NCBI GenBank assembly: GCA_964036155.1
Contig: OZ038422.1
Coordinates: forward strand, 37,223,201-37,287,200
Direction of reading: 5' to 3'
Length of the DNA: 64,000 nucleotides
From: Diploscapter coronatus
Taxonomy: Eukaryota > Nematoda > Chromadorea > Rhabditida > Rhabditidae
Each line of letters starts with the position of its first letter. Within the stretch, counting starts at the first letter, position 1. This document shows, one piece after another, positions 33,901 through 46,659 of the stretch. The position numbers were made by a program, and so were the translations under genes. The notes beneath the pieces are model-generated. The model was not told the DNA's origin and searched no databases. It was given only the letters and a program-made list of their open reading frames with translations.

Positions 33901-35285
33901 CCGCTTGGCTGAGATGCAGCCTTAAGTTTTATTCTGAGTTTATAATAAGTGTAAGCTTTCTTAAATTATACTTGTTCTGTTTCATTAATTTATTAATAGG
34001 TTTTTTTTAAAGAAATAGGTTAACTCCTAATGATTCGGTTTCTGTTTCCTTTCCTTAGAATGTTGAAAATTTTTCACTTTAGATTTAAAATATGCTTGAA
34101 GCTTAAGACTACATTAAACGTGTGCCAAATGAATTTTTAGCACTGAATAAATATTCATGACTTACGGCAGCAGCGGGAGCAGCCTAAATAGTAATTATTA
34201 TCAGGAGTTTTTTTTTTGCTAAAATGCAATTCTAAAACCTTCTAAATCGTAATTATGAATGCCGGCAATTTGTTACTATTATTAAAGAGAAAAATTGTGC
34301 ACTGCACTGCCACACATTCCTGATTGAAATTTTGATTACTAGACAGTTTGGCCTAATTTTTATGAGCCAAATCAAAAAATGAACGACTAATTAAGGTGAA
34401 AGCTTACAGGGGCGCATTCCACGGGGGCTGCAGGTGCAGGAGCGCTATTCGAAACAGCTTCCGCTGGCTGTTCTGCCGGAGCTGGTGCAGGCTCTCAAAC
34501 CGAATTAATTATAGAACTGCTATCAGTAGTTCTCATGTGAATGTCGCTCTTCCAAATCAGAAAAGAAGAAATGTGAAACGATTTAATCATTGTCATATCT
34601 CAAAGGATTTTCTCAAAAATGCAGCATAATTGTAGCAAAAAATCGCCATAGATTATGAGAAGAAACAATCGGAAACGAAGACTATAAAATCATATTTGAC
34701 TATGAAATATGAATGGGCACTTAACAGCCCTAAATCCAAATTTAATGATGGATAAATTAAAAAAAAAAAAACTTAATGGCTAAATTTCAATATTGCTATG
34801 AAATTATTAAATTGAAGATGCAAGTTTATCTCACAGTAGAGATTAGTTATCATTCAAATACCGAAATGCTAAAAATATGCGCTATCAAATGTATAAAGAA
34901 GAAATCGAATTTGAAGAAGAAACATAAGAAAATTTTTTTAAAAAATATGTGAAAAGTAAAATAGTAAATAATATTCCTACCTGCGGCTGCGGGTGCAGGA
35001 GCGGGGGTCACCTGAAAGGTAAGTCAATTATTTGAGTCTCATAATGGCTCATATTTTATTCGTTCATATATCCATCTAGAATAAGAATCGAGCAAAATTT
35101 ATGGTCGATGATAAATTTGAAACAGTTAGAAATTAAATTTTTCTTCCTTACCTGCTCATCTCCATACGAGTTTCTCTTCACAACTGAAAATGGATATGCT
35201 TGCAAGTTGGGCACGCAAATAAGTAATACTTACGAGCTTTTGCATTTGCAAGTGCAAAGAATGCGACGAGGAGTGCGAATTTCAT
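30924..35285 (-). CDS. Secreted Ala/Pro-rich repeat precursor with four NSYGDE...PSGYR modules
   Basis: Likely a secreted precursor cut into four related peptides. Sixteen exons in phase, 301 aa: 35234-35285, 35152-35183, 34981-35011, 34408-34493, 34176-34193, 33864-33920, 33626-33671, 33401-33471, 32960-32998, 32682-32735, 32584-32629, 32348-32439, 31766-31792, 31320-31370, 31222-31267, 30924-31081. A signal peptide (MKFALLVAFFALANAKA) is followed by LVKR. Modules then start NSYGDE(Q/K) and run through TPAPA, Ala/Pro-rich sequence and one Cys each (ECAP or DCAP) to PSGYR(A/S). Internal modules are joined by K-R in the furin form RAKR or RSKR, and the last ends PSGYRA-stop. Module lengths are 62, 68, 70 and 74 aa. 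TATA box at 35342-35349; AATAAA (minus) at 30794-30799. No known family is recognised; cuticle, pharyngeal, peptide-signal or antimicrobial roles are all open. Confidence 0.82.
31411..31524. mobile_element. Tc1/mariner-type MITE with TA duplication, 114 bp
   Basis: The left end TAGAGTGCGTCACAATTA and, inverted, the right end CAGGGTGCGCCATAATTA match at 15 of 18 bases. TA flanks both sides (31409-31410 and 31525-31526). It lies in an intron of the repeat precursor and is absent from the equivalent introns of the other modules, so it inserted after the exon-block duplications. Confidence 0.6.
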
Positions 35286-35341
35286 GACGAAAAGTTTGGA
35301 GACGACTGCCTGTGTGCCTGTCAGAACAAATGCCCTACTAC

Positions 35342-35349
35342 CTTTTATA
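35342..35349 (-). promoter_or_regulatory. TATA box of the repeat precursor gene
   Basis: CTATAAAAGG on the minus strand, about 57 nt before the ATG at 35285, a good TATA-box match in sequence and distance. Such a core promoter fits a strongly expressed secreted-protein gene. Confidence 0.6.
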
Positions 35350-37007
35350 GTGGGGACGATCGCTACGGTGCGAGGCGGTGAGAGAGTAGGCAGCCAGACA
35401 AACAGAACGGCCAACGCTGTCCTAAATGGAAATTTTCAAGGCATGTAAACGACCATAGAGGTCCGCCCATTTCCCCATCCTCTTCGAGATGGCAAACTCG
35501 CAAACCGATCGGCCGATCGAAAAATGCAAAGAGAATGGAGAATGGAGAATGAGCAGAGAAAAACAGTGCACTCTCTCTCTCATGTCTAACCTTAGCGATT
35601 TTGATATTTTTCTGATTTGATTCCCCCCATCTCTATCTTCTACTCTATTTCGACATTTCAACATCAAACCGGAACCCACCCTCTTTCTATTCTTCTTGTA
35701 GCTCTCTCCATTCTTCTTCACTTATTAGGTGTTTTTCTTTTCTTTTCTTTTTCCTCTCGCCTCTACTGTACCTCTGCCAATTGACATGTCGCTGTGTTGA
35801 ATGTCGAAGCTGAAAAGTTAAAGTTCAAAAGAAAAGAAATTGATATTCGCGTACGCAGCACTCGGCACTCGATTCGAACAAAGAAGAGGACGATAAAAAG
35901 TGCTGAAGAGTTCCTGAACTATGAAATGAGAGGGAAGAGAGGAAAAGCAGAGACAGACAATGCCTGAAAGAAGACAGGCGAAGGGAGAAAACAATGAAAT
36001 TGAGACTGCAAATGCAGACATTACATCTCGTAGCCGCAGACAGTTAGACAGAGGCAGACAAGCAGAAGAGAGATGCAAAGAAGTGGCCATTCTCGACTCC
36101 TTTCTGGACAGCACTTATAGTAAGCAGCAGACTATTCTTGAAGCATAACTATTCAATTTCCACTCAAAATAGACGTTTACGATAAGAACAAACACATTAT
36201 ACTTACGATTTTACTACGGTCTTTTGGCGGGTTGAAATTCTCAATCACTAGGCATTTTTTACCTGTCTATGAATCAAATATCAATGGTATTGTTAAAAAT
36301 CTTTAGAGATGTGGAATAAAATTAAATGTTTTTGAATGTGTTTGGCATCAAGTGCGATTAGTTTCTCTATTATTGTTTAGTATGATATTGATAGGTGAAT
36401 AAAATACTCGAATGATTTGAAATTTGCTAGCATAGTATATTTATGGTATTTGTGGAGTAGTTTCAACATCTGTTTATTACCAAAGGCCGATAACTTGCAA
36501 CACAATTCATAATGCGCAAATATTAAAATGCAAAGGGTGAATTGAGTAATTTAGAAGTTGTCGTCAAGTATGTTCCTTGATCAAATAAAATCCCGTAAAG
36601 CTACCTGAAAACAACATGCTAATTTCTGCGAGTCCGAAATTCGTGTCAATTATTTCGTTGCAATTTGTTGGTCATCGACAACATGAAACTCAAGAATAGG
36701 ATGACAACAAATGTAAATTCTTCGAAAACGCATTGAATCTAGGAATATCTAACAATAAAATAGTTAATCGATTCACATTATAAATAAAGTTTTCAACAAC
36801 ATGAAATGAAACCTTAAATAGTTACTGGATATGATGACTTAGCTAGATTGCAATTTGAAACATGATTTGTATGATGACAACTGTCTGCAAAAGTCATTCA
36901 ACTCATTTTTTCACTCCATAGAATCATCAAATGAAAAATTATCCTAATCTCTGAAATAAGATAAAAATAGGATCTAAAGTAATTCATTTCAGATAGTTAG
37001 TGCATAG

Positions 37008-37095
37008 CAAGGCTGCCCATAGGTAAGGTACAGGTATGAATTTTGAAAAATTAGACAGGTACAAGTATGATTTTCGGTATCTGTAGACAGCCTTG
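37008..37095. mobile_element. Small inverted-repeat element, possible hAT MITE
   Basis: CAAGGCTGCCCATAGGTA at 37008-37025 pairs with the right end, which inverted reads CAAGGCTGTCTACAGATA (14 of 18). The tip fits the hAT pattern, but no 8-bp target duplication was found, so the boundaries are tentative. Confidence 0.35.
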
Positions 37096-37240
37096 ACGAT
37101 GGACACAAACACCTCGTACAATTAAAACACACCGGAAAATAGTCATTTGGATATTTTGATAAAATTTATGACTTGATTAGAAATTTGAAATGACCAATGA
37201 TGATTGCGCGTTTTTCATTTGATAACCAAAAAACTATACT

Positions 37241-37268
37241 GTATATATACACACACACACATACACAT
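37241..37268. repeat. TA/AC dinucleotide microsatellite
   Basis: A short run of TATATA followed by about nine AC units with one interruption. Confidence 0.8.
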
Positions 37269-38991
37269 GAAAGGTTACAACCTAAATAGCACGAGTTTTT
37301 TCTGCCGAAGTCTCACTTTTTCTTCTATCTGTTTCACTTTTCAATATATTCTCTTTTTATTGAACGATTTAACAGACTCCAGAAGTCTATTTCGACAGTT
37401 AATTGCTGTATAAATTTACGCAGGTGCAGCTTATAAAACAGTTGATTGCTTTGGAACGATAACGAGAATACAGGTCACTCGCATACAACCATGCGATCTT
37501 GCACTTATTTTTTAATCGAACCCGAATTTTGTTTTATTTTAACTTCTCTGATATCGTTTATTACAATAAATTTAATGTTTTTCATGATCTTATCATTGCT
37601 GTCATTGAATAACTCATCTCGCGAGTTTTTGTGGAAAACAGTACGAATTATCATTTCGGATTTTTATTGAAGTTTGTTTCTATATTTTTATCTGAGGCGT
37701 TTATTTTCCCTTGAATATTTCACTCTAAAATATTGTGAGATTTTTATAATTATTAATCGTAAAAATTTATCATAGAAAAACTGAATACTGTAGAATCATG
37801 ATTAATAATTTATTCTTAAAATTTGACTCATTCTCAATGTAATATCTACACTGACTTTATTACTTTGCATTTCATGGTTTTTCAATAATGTAACGCTGAA
37901 GTTTCAAATAATGCTAGTTTTAGAATTAATACTTCGCTATATATTATTCTTTCAAGTTTCTAACAATGATGTTAGACCTTCAATTTTCCTATCTAATGAT
38001 AATGTTTGATTTCTTGTTGATTATTTTACGATTCTCACGAATTTTTTATCAAAAGAATGTCTCATTTTGTCCTACGTAACGTCTCGTAAAATCATAAAAT
38101 TTGATGTAGAATTTTCTACGTTTTCTACGCGTAATTCATGGTGTTTTTGGCGATTCGCGATATTTGTATCGATTTCAGTTCTCCTGCCATTCATTATCAA
38201 TAGTAGTATACCCTTTCGATGATAGTATCGGTCGTTTGCAATTCTGCGAAGTCATGTTTTGTCTCTCAAAATGGGTAACAATGCGAAAATTGTACGGAAA
38301 ATGGAAAAAAAGAGGAGCTGAGGGCAGACAATCGTTTGGAAAAAAAACTCTCTGTCATTATTTCCAACTGATCTCTATCTCTGTATCTTCTTTCCTGTTA
38401 ATTCTCGTTCAAACTATCCATCTCAAACTTAAATTTCTAAAAAATTCTCAGTCGCTTGATCAGTTTCTGAACCGGTTTCATCATCATTTGTTCATCATTC
38501 CTATTTCCTAGAAAATTCCTACAATCTGATATGGTCAAGTCGGGGACGAAAATTTGAAGAATAGAGCATAAAAATTAGAAATGTCGATTGCATAGACAAT
38601 ATCATATAATTTGTAGGATAGAAGAATACAGCTTTCTGTGAAAATAATATCTATAGAATTTTGAAGTTCATGAAACGAAATATCACACGGAATATTGATA
38701 GTGAAAGTGTGTTCTAGACCTTGAAAATTGGTCACAAACAATAGTGACCAAAGTTGCGGGCATACAATTCCTATTGTTCAGTTGACAGTTCAATTTGCAC
38801 TATGAAAAGAATTGAAATGATCATGGTTTAACTTTTGAGTGAAAATTCTGCATGTTCATTAATTCAGATAATTCATAAAAGTGAAAAAGTTTTTCTTTCA
38901 AATTACTACACAAAATTGCATAATAAGTAAACATTTTTATCAAGATTCTTTATTTATTATTTTACAGTTCATTTTTTATTCTCTTCTTCAG

Positions 38992-39183
38992 ACTGTGAAT
39001 GATCAGACTTACAAGGGAGACGTCAACATAGGAATTCACAGATCTTGATGAAATTTATCAAATAGAGGTTTTGGATGACGCTATCACGATGATCACATCA
39101 AAAAGTTCTAAGGCGCACTCCGAAACCTTCGATTTTTCACTCGCATTTTATACGAGAAATAAGAAAATTCGCTTGCCAATCAT
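38992..39183 (+). pseudogene. Possible frameshifted exon relic (unknown family)
   Basis: After an acceptor CTTCTTCAG, an open frame reads TVNDQTYKGDVNI. A +1 shift is then needed to continue as EFTDLDEIYQIEVLDD and onwards to KKIRLPI, where a good donor (GTAAGC) follows at 39184. The amino-acid texture is protein-like, but the frame is broken at about 39030. It may be a pseudogene exon or chance. The family was not recognised. Confidence 0.25.
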
Positions 39184-40827
39184 GTAAGCTAATTCTGCAA
39201 ACTCATAAATGCAAGTGAGGAAATCATATAAAAATAAAATTCAAGGCTTCAGAGTGTATTTGAGCTTCTTTGCTGTGATAATCGTGATGTGTCATCGAAA
39301 ACTCCAATATAAGAAGTTTCATTAAGATTTGTTAGTTCCTATATTGACGATTTCCTTATTATATTTTGTTTGATTTTTAAAAATTTCGAATTCAATAAAT
39401 TTTGACCTATTCATGCTAATAGGGAATACTTGAAAAATTTCAATGAATGTTATTTTTGTCTGAATATTTTATCATTAAAATATGTTCATTTGTTGCCGGA
39501 AACCTGTCTGTTCATCATTTCTGCAAAAAATCGCATCGGATATTCAGCATTAAAACATACTCTACGACAACTTCAACTTATAGCAAATATCACGGTGACG
39601 CTTCGATTACTGCGTTTGTATTGCATTTATTCGCATCCATCTTTCGTCCCACGATTATTTTCTTGATTTTGTTTTCACATCTTTTTCTAAGTGATTCGAT
39701 TTGCGTTCTAGATGCGAATATTTTCGTTGTTTTATTGATCCTTCAGACTCTGAAGAAACGGTTTAACCTTGAGCACTGGGGATTTACGGTTTGACGCTGT
39801 TCTCTTGAAAATTCTTGTAGAAAAATATGATAGGATTATTTCATGAAAATGGTTCGCATTGTTTCGACTTTCGAATAGTTAATTGTGAGCGCTAGGATAC
39901 TTTACTTATTTTTAGTGGTCATTAAATTAACAATTCTTGCTTTAAGATGCATACTTTTGTGTGTTCCATTTTATCATGAGTTTCGGTATTTCAAGACGGA
40001 TGCCAGACATAGGCGACTGTATTGTCAGCTGACAAAAGAAGGTTAGGGAATGCAAGAAAAGCAGATATAAATAGGAAAATGAACTTGATAATAACAGCCG
40101 TCTGTCTGTCATCGCTCCTTGGATACAAAATGACTTTTACCATAAATTCATAATTCTGCACTTCAAGTTTCACTAGAACTATACAAACGATATATCATAC
40201 ATGATGTTTTATCGTTTATCAAGGTCTGTCATTGGGAATTAGCCAATTCGCCGATTTCATGCCTGATCAATCTTTTCAGACATTTTTTCCTAAACAATGC
40301 TCCTGACTTTTTCAAGTCAGGTTTGTTTGCATGTTCCCAGTTTTATGTGTTCTGTTCGAATTTCAGTTTTCTCTTCAATTTGTCTAGATGTCACGTTACG
40401 CATAACAATGTTCAAAAATTTGATAATAGCTACTAATTTATTGAATTTAGGTAATTTAAGGAGAATTTAAAATGAAGTTTTTTACGTTTAGCTTTCATCA
40501 TTTTTATTTAGATAGAGTAATTTTATAGATAGTGATGATCATCGGACGATATTACTAACCGAATAAGCGTGAATATAAGTTTAAAAATCCCAGAAAAAGC
40601 TGGATAAATTAATATTGGTATTGAGAATCATCAGTTGAAAGTTTTGTATGCAGAATCATAGATATCGATATGTAATTCGAAATTGTACTCGGATAAAATT
40701 GACTACAATTATTGATAGAAAACGTAATTTTGAATTGAATAATGTTATTTTCCAGATAAATCAGCGGGCATGCTGAAAGACTATATTGTATTTTGCTTTG
40801 TTAGTTAAAAAAAGAAAAATCTTACAT

Positions 40828-43800
40828 TTATTCGTTCAATTTCTCCTTTGCCGTGAGCAGAGCGTCGAATGCAGACTGATGTTCCTGTAGAAGGAGAGTA
40901 AATCCCAGATCTGTATCATGCAATAACTGCTCCACTTCCTGCTCGCTTCCAACTATTTCGAAGGATATCACTCTACCTGAATTTAGAAGTTGATGAATTT
41001 GATTTGAAACCTATAAGTCATTTAATATATGCCTCCAACTCATTGGTTCTCATAACTTATTTCATTGAAGATGCATTGCAGTACTTCAAATGATAACTCT
41101 TCACTATTGATCGCTCTCTGCATTCTACTCTTCGTTCGCTCTTTTTTGGATTTTATCGCGCAATAATTGACCCGATCAGTTTAAATGGATTCCTCGCTAT
41201 TCGAGTTCGAATTCGAACCGCTTCGACGAAGGTCAGCGGGGTGATTTGACGCGATTAATAGCGCTGAAAATGAGGCGGCAAAAAAGGCGAAAGAAAAAAC
41301 ATGGGAAATTGTTGTTTTCTTTAGAATTCGGCAGAGCACAAAGGCACGAAGAAACGCACTTTCAGAAAGATTCCACTGATCCAATTCATCGAATTTACCG
41401 TGTAATTGCACTTTTTCCGCCTGATGGAAAGGCACAATTGCATTGAACAAGGTCAACTTCGAAATAAACAGGAGTTTTAGGAAAAGTACTAAATTTTAGG
41501 TATTTAAAATGGTTTCTTTCGTGTTGATTACTAATCAAACTCAAAATCGACACAAAATTACTACTAAATTAGAGAAATAAAACCTGTTTTTCTTTCAATT
41601 CTGAAAAATATAAGGCCACAAATAGAAAATTGAAAGGTAGGGATTCCGATTTTGCTCTATTTTAAAGATGATATGGAGATATGAAAATAAGTTGACCATT
41701 TTGAAGAATAGAGCTTGTTTTTAATTATTTCCACCCTTGTTTAAAATTTCGAAATTCTTTTCATTTTTCCCTAAGCTTTGATAAAAAATCGGCCAGCTTA
41801 CCTTCAGGCAGAAATATCGCTTCATTATGAGTTAACGTAAAATCATGTGTGGAAGCCAATTTCAGTCGATGCGTCATGGAAATCAGTTTTCCGAAATCTG
41901 CACAACGTTCCACAAACTCCGATTCAGATTCACCGTTTTGGATGGTCGAATATGCATGGTGTTTCTGGAAAGCTAGCTTTAATCACAAGATAAGTTATCT
42001 TTCTAGTTATAAATCATTTTTCGAAAGAAAGAAAGTCATATTTTATGAAAGACTAAGATAGATCAGGAGCCATATCTGGAAAGAAAGATTAAAATTGCGA
42101 AACGGCAGAGCATTTCATTTTAGAGAGCATTGAGATAAATCATATAAGATATTGGGGATCCTAGGGAAAAGATGAAGTAGCCTACCTCAATATTGTCATA
42201 GTCAACTTTGTGCAAAACAGGAATGGCAGACTTTTCTGCCTCAATTGTGATTATGTTTTCGTGGATGCATTGCATCTGATTCGCTGACTGAAATTACTCA
42301 AATTTTATAAACTATATATTGAATTTCTAATTAATTACTTCTAATCAATCATCAATAAATGTTTTCTTTCGCTAAATAACTATTTTTTCGCCTAATTTCA
42401 TCTATCATTAATTTTTAATCATTCGAATTCCTGTAGTTCTTCAATCAGTTCCTTTCATCTCGTTCGCTCTCTGCCATTGTCCAAAATCTCTTTTTCCATC
42501 AGAAATTCAGTCAGCCAGTAAGTCAATCATTCTTCATGTCTTCAGGCCACACCTTCACTTTCCTCCTTCCACTCCACTTTCTAATTCGCCAAAATGCCAT
42601 TCCCGATGACGTAGAATTGAAGGGAAAAAGAACTCAAAAACATGAAAATTGAATGAAATAACTCACGCAGGACAGGGGATCGGGGGAGATTTTGTAGTTG
42701 GAAGAACCTTTGCTCGGAGTGAAGTCGTGCACAGTCTTGCCGTGATGATGGAACACACTCAATCCGGCCAATGCCATCTCTTCTGAAATCAAGTTGTTGT
42801 TGATAAGTAAAAGGAAATGAATTTTCGTAAAAATAGATGGAAGGAAGAATGATCAGCGAAAACTTCGTGGTTCGATATCAAATTTCAGTCTGTTCAATAC
42901 TCACTCGATAAGAAAATACATCCATATTATTTAATGTAAAATTATGTTGATAAAGAACAAAAAGTGAGTGAACTTTCTAGGAATAACTAATTTAGTCACA
43001 ATTAATTTATTCGATCTCATTTAAAAATTCCGATGTTTGATACTTTTTGCTCGAAAAATACTCTTTTCAACAAATATTTCCTTGAAATAATATTTCGAAG
43101 AAAAGGTTACCACGAAATCCGGGATAATTGATGACGAGAGGATGGAAGACCATGTTGGTGCTGTTCTCGATGATGGGCTGAGTGGCGCAATGCAAAGCCA
43201 GCTCGATGCGGGCACAGTCGCGGGTGCGCAGCTGCTGACACGCACACAGGATCGTGCAGTCGGAACAGTCACGAAGGAACACACTCAAATTGTCAGAACA
43301 TTCATTTGTACTTCCAACCAGAGTACTTAGATGACAGTTTAGAAAGTACAAAAGATATGCAATAATGTCAGGCAGAATGAAATATTTGGAACTTTTCTCC
43401 TCCAAAGCTGTTTTACTGCCATGTTGTCTCACAATCAGCGCATGTTAAAGAGGATTGAAGGTGTAAAATTTTGCAAGCTTTTGATTATGTTTTTTTTTCT
43501 TTTCTGTAAACTGAACCCATTGAATTCTTGATTCAAAATATAAAAAATAGATTTTTTATCACTTATAATTTTCATCATCACCAATTCTATAGGATCTTAT
43601 CTTCAAATTTCATCTAAAATTCAGAAAGAAATAGGTTTATCGTTCGTGAACTACTCTCTCGAATTGTGCGATCGAACTTCGATGCATTGTTTAGTAAGGA
43701 CACAGAGGGAACGAAATGAATTTCTGTCTTCTTTCAGCAGAATTTGTATTTTGTGAAACTCCAGTATTTTCCATCGGATTTGAGGTATAAAGAGCATAAA

Positions 43801-45232
43801 CGAAAAAAGCCGATGGCGAATATGGGAAGACTATTTATACACGATGAAGAGCGAGAATTAGATCTTACACATTCAATTTCATCTCATAATGAACAGCCAT
43901 GGCAATATAAAAGAGCCTACCTTCCGGCACATGGCCCGATGATAATGAAGCACTGCTTGCAATCGTCGATCGTCAGACTCGCTGTTGAGGACAGAATCAC
44001 GATGTTTGCATTCTTAAATGAAATAAACCTCATAGATGTGACGAAAAGAGAAAAATATGAAATATCATGCTTCAGAAACTCATGTTCGGTTCAATTGCTG
44101 AAGATCAAATCTGTTATTCATCCCTTCAACAGGCATGGGGTAGAAATAATATCTTGAACAACCGAACTCGAAATCAGAACGATGGCTCAAACATTTTCAG
44201 AATTGGAAACAGAATTTCTACTCATCACTGGTATTCAAATTGGCTACTATAATAGACCGTAAAGGTTTGTTTAAGATAGTGTTTTTACAGTACTGTTACC
44301 CTACGGTCTATTATAAAAATCTTCAAATGAAAATTCAAAAATATTCCTTTCAAAAAACGAATGCATACCGAACAGTTTTCGATTTGCAGTGGATCCTTGC
44401 CGCCCCTCTGTCTGACTCTCGTCCCTCCCTGCACGTCTCGAATCAAGTATCGCTGCATGTCCACGTCCTCTCGCTTGTCCCTGAAATATCAGAAACCGTC
44501 ATCGATAAGGAAAACTCGTATGCATTCTTTTTCAGAAATATCTGTCCACAAAATGTGACTCCATCGATCTGCTTCTGGAGAATTCCAAATTCATCCCCTG
44601 ACATAGGTCTGCAGGCTCGAGATTGCACGCTATCTTCACATTTTAGTCCTTATCCGGACGCCAGTCACTCGAATTCATTATTCATCTTCCATTTACTATT
44701 TCTATCATACCTTATCATCTTCCTTCCAGAAGAATAGTAACACAAGCTTTGCATTGCCCTTTTGCTAACAGGTTTAATGAAATTTGCAGAAAAAATGAGA
44801 GAAACACGGATGCACAATCATGAATGTGAAGACAACCTTGTCAAAAATAAGCTGAATATCATCAAGAAGTAACAGATCTTCTTGGTAAAGGTCATCCTTT
44901 CGCTTTCTTTTTTCCTTTCTACATTTTGACAAGACTGCACTTTCATCTTTAAAATGATTCACACTTATCACAAAGTTTCGGAACTAAATTCGTATTTTTT
45001 TAATTTTAAGAATGCAATTTCAACATTCAGTTTGAAGTTTTCGAAGGCAAAAATTCAGGTGGGAAACATCTTCACATGAAGCTTCTAATATTTCTGATGA
45101 TCAAATATTCGAAAGCACTAACCATGAGAATTGTGGCTCGTTCTTCTTCTCCGCGTCCTGTTTGGTTTCCTGTTCATCGACTTTGTATCGATCGGCTCTT
45201 GATCTTCTGTGCATCTTGAAGCAGCAGAACAT
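40828..45232 (-). CDS. rpi-2: RP2 homologue (XRP2), ARL3 GTPase-activating protein
   Basis: RP2 is a GAP for the small GTPase ARL3 and helps release lipidated cargo at cilia. Eight exons in phase, 338 aa (human 350): 45123-45232, 44369-44480, 43921-44012, 43111-43283, 42667-42782, 42186-42287, 41802-41964, 40828-40976. The TBCC-like beta-helix covers about residues 40-200, with the ladder SLTIDDCKQC, VFLRDCSDC, CACQQLRTRDC and CATQPIIENSTN. The GAP residues corresponding to human Arg118 and Glu138 are Arg124 and Glu144. SVFHHHGKTVHDFTP matches the end of this domain. The C-terminal domain (about 205-338) is the variable NDK-like part. The N-terminus reads MFCCFKMHRRSR where human RP2 has MGCFFSKRRK, so the myristoylated Gly2 is missing unless another start is used (MAPT at 45244 also lacks it). 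AATAAA overlaps the stop codon. Confidence 0.88.
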
Positions 45233-46659
45233 CGTAGGGGCCATGAAAACGATGCCGGCCATCAGAGGGAAGAAGGAAAGGGAGAGGCGGGCGAATGACA
45301 ACACAAATCAGCAGCAATTGCAGCCTGCAATGCTGGAATTACTGACGGAAGGAGTAAATTAATAGTTTGCTTGGAAAAAACGAGTTTCAACAAATCTTGC
45401 CTATTTTAGTGAGCTGGACAGTTTAGTTTGTGACGCAGTAAAGGGAAAATGCCGATTGTGAAGATAGAGGGAAGACAGACAGACTTGCAGCGAATTGCTA
45501 CTCTGCACTGGAGAGAGGTTGCCATGGAGATTGACGGTGACGTTGAAGGAAGAAAGAAATACTACCTGCAAGTGGGAATTGAGTTGAGGAGTGAGTAAAG
45601 AAACAGGAATAACTATAAAACCCATATCTGCAAGTCTGTTACTATCAGAAATAAGATATCCGGATTAAAAAGCTTCAATATTAATGTTCAAAACGAAGGA
45701 ATAATAAATTTTAGTCAGAATAAATCATCTTACTCTTAGAGATAGAAACTAGTTCTAGACAGTAAAGAACAAATATTGCCAGATAGTGTATTTCCATTTT
45801 TATCTTTTCTGTCTCCTAGAAATAAATTAAGCAAGAAAAATTAATTTGGAACAAAATATTTTATTTAAGGAAAAGCATACGTAGATCAAATTTCTATGGA
45901 CTACTGTGTTTGTTACCAAGCTTTCTCAAAATGAAAAATCTAACCTTTCAACCGCCGTCTTGCAAAAATAGAAATTCGCTCGCCTGGCAAGTGCGTTTTT
46001 TTTTTAGAAACCTGAGCACCAAAATTGAGATTAAGAAGAGCTGATGAAACATTCTTTTCTTCAAACTGAGCCTTTGGAAATTTGAAAATGTTGAACCCCG
46101 AACTCTCAAACATTTCCTAACTTTGGGTCTAACACGGTAATTTTATCGGAGGTGAACTCGAATTCAATAGTTTTCAAAAAATCGAAGTCGACTTGCTGAT
46201 GAATGCAAGTTCCGAACATTCTTGGTTCAACAACTTGAAAGATTCATCTCGCAACTCAAATAAAGATCAGAAAACTATTTTTGCATGAACTATTAAAAAC
46301 ATGCTTTTTGAAAAAAAAAAAAATGTAAATCTTATTAACTAAGCAAAGGCATTTTATTCCGGTCGGATTTTCACAACAACAACAATGAAAGAAAGAAAAT
46401 TCAATAAATTTTTAAGATAAGAAAAAGAACACAACAAGGAAAACTATAGAAATTATATAGAACGGTAACAAAACGAGAAATTTTAACTGAGGAAAAAATT
46501 TGGGGAAGGAAAGGGGTCACAGGGGAGAAGATAGAACGAGGGAAATGGTGGGAATGAGGCATAAGGAGGAGGATGAAAGATAATTGAGTGGATCTTGTGG
46601 GGGAAGGGGGATTCAGGATTGAGAATTCACCGGTTCACCGGACCACTGCATCGAGTCGA
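45233..46659. other. Spacer between RP2 and CNBP-like genes
   Basis: Contains the RP2 upstream region and the 3' UTR of the CNBP-like gene. TTTATT near 46353 gives a minus-strand AATAAA, and a purine-rich block lies at 46490-46620. Both genes are on the minus strand 1.4 kb apart, longer than usual operon spacing. No further gene is seen. Confidence 0.45.

Larger units (their letters stand above)
35350..40827. other. Long gene-poor AT-rich region
   Basis: About 5.5 kb without a supported gene. It contains the precursor's upstream region, a dinucleotide repeat, a small inverted-repeat element and one possible degraded exon (all listed separately). A short perfect hairpin (CCTGACTT, loop TTTC, AAGTCAGG) lies near 40301-40320. 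The open frames here show no consistent splice structure or recognisable domain. Confidence 0.5.

Noticed and set aside
30924..35285. Regularly spaced repeats that might suggest a CRISPR-like or satellite array
   Set aside because: The repeats are exons plus introns of one gene with a signal peptide and conserved phases, in a eukaryotic genome.
35818..36114. Minus-strand open frame with a hydrophobic Ser/Leu-rich stretch, membrane-like
   Set aside because: No splice or poly(A) context, and AG-rich sequence on the opposite strand explains the hydrophobic codons.
43744..44157. 137-codon open frame on the plus strand
   Set aside because: It overlaps RP2 exon 3 (43921-44012) in antisense. The minus-strand reading gives a clear RP2 match with proper splice sites.
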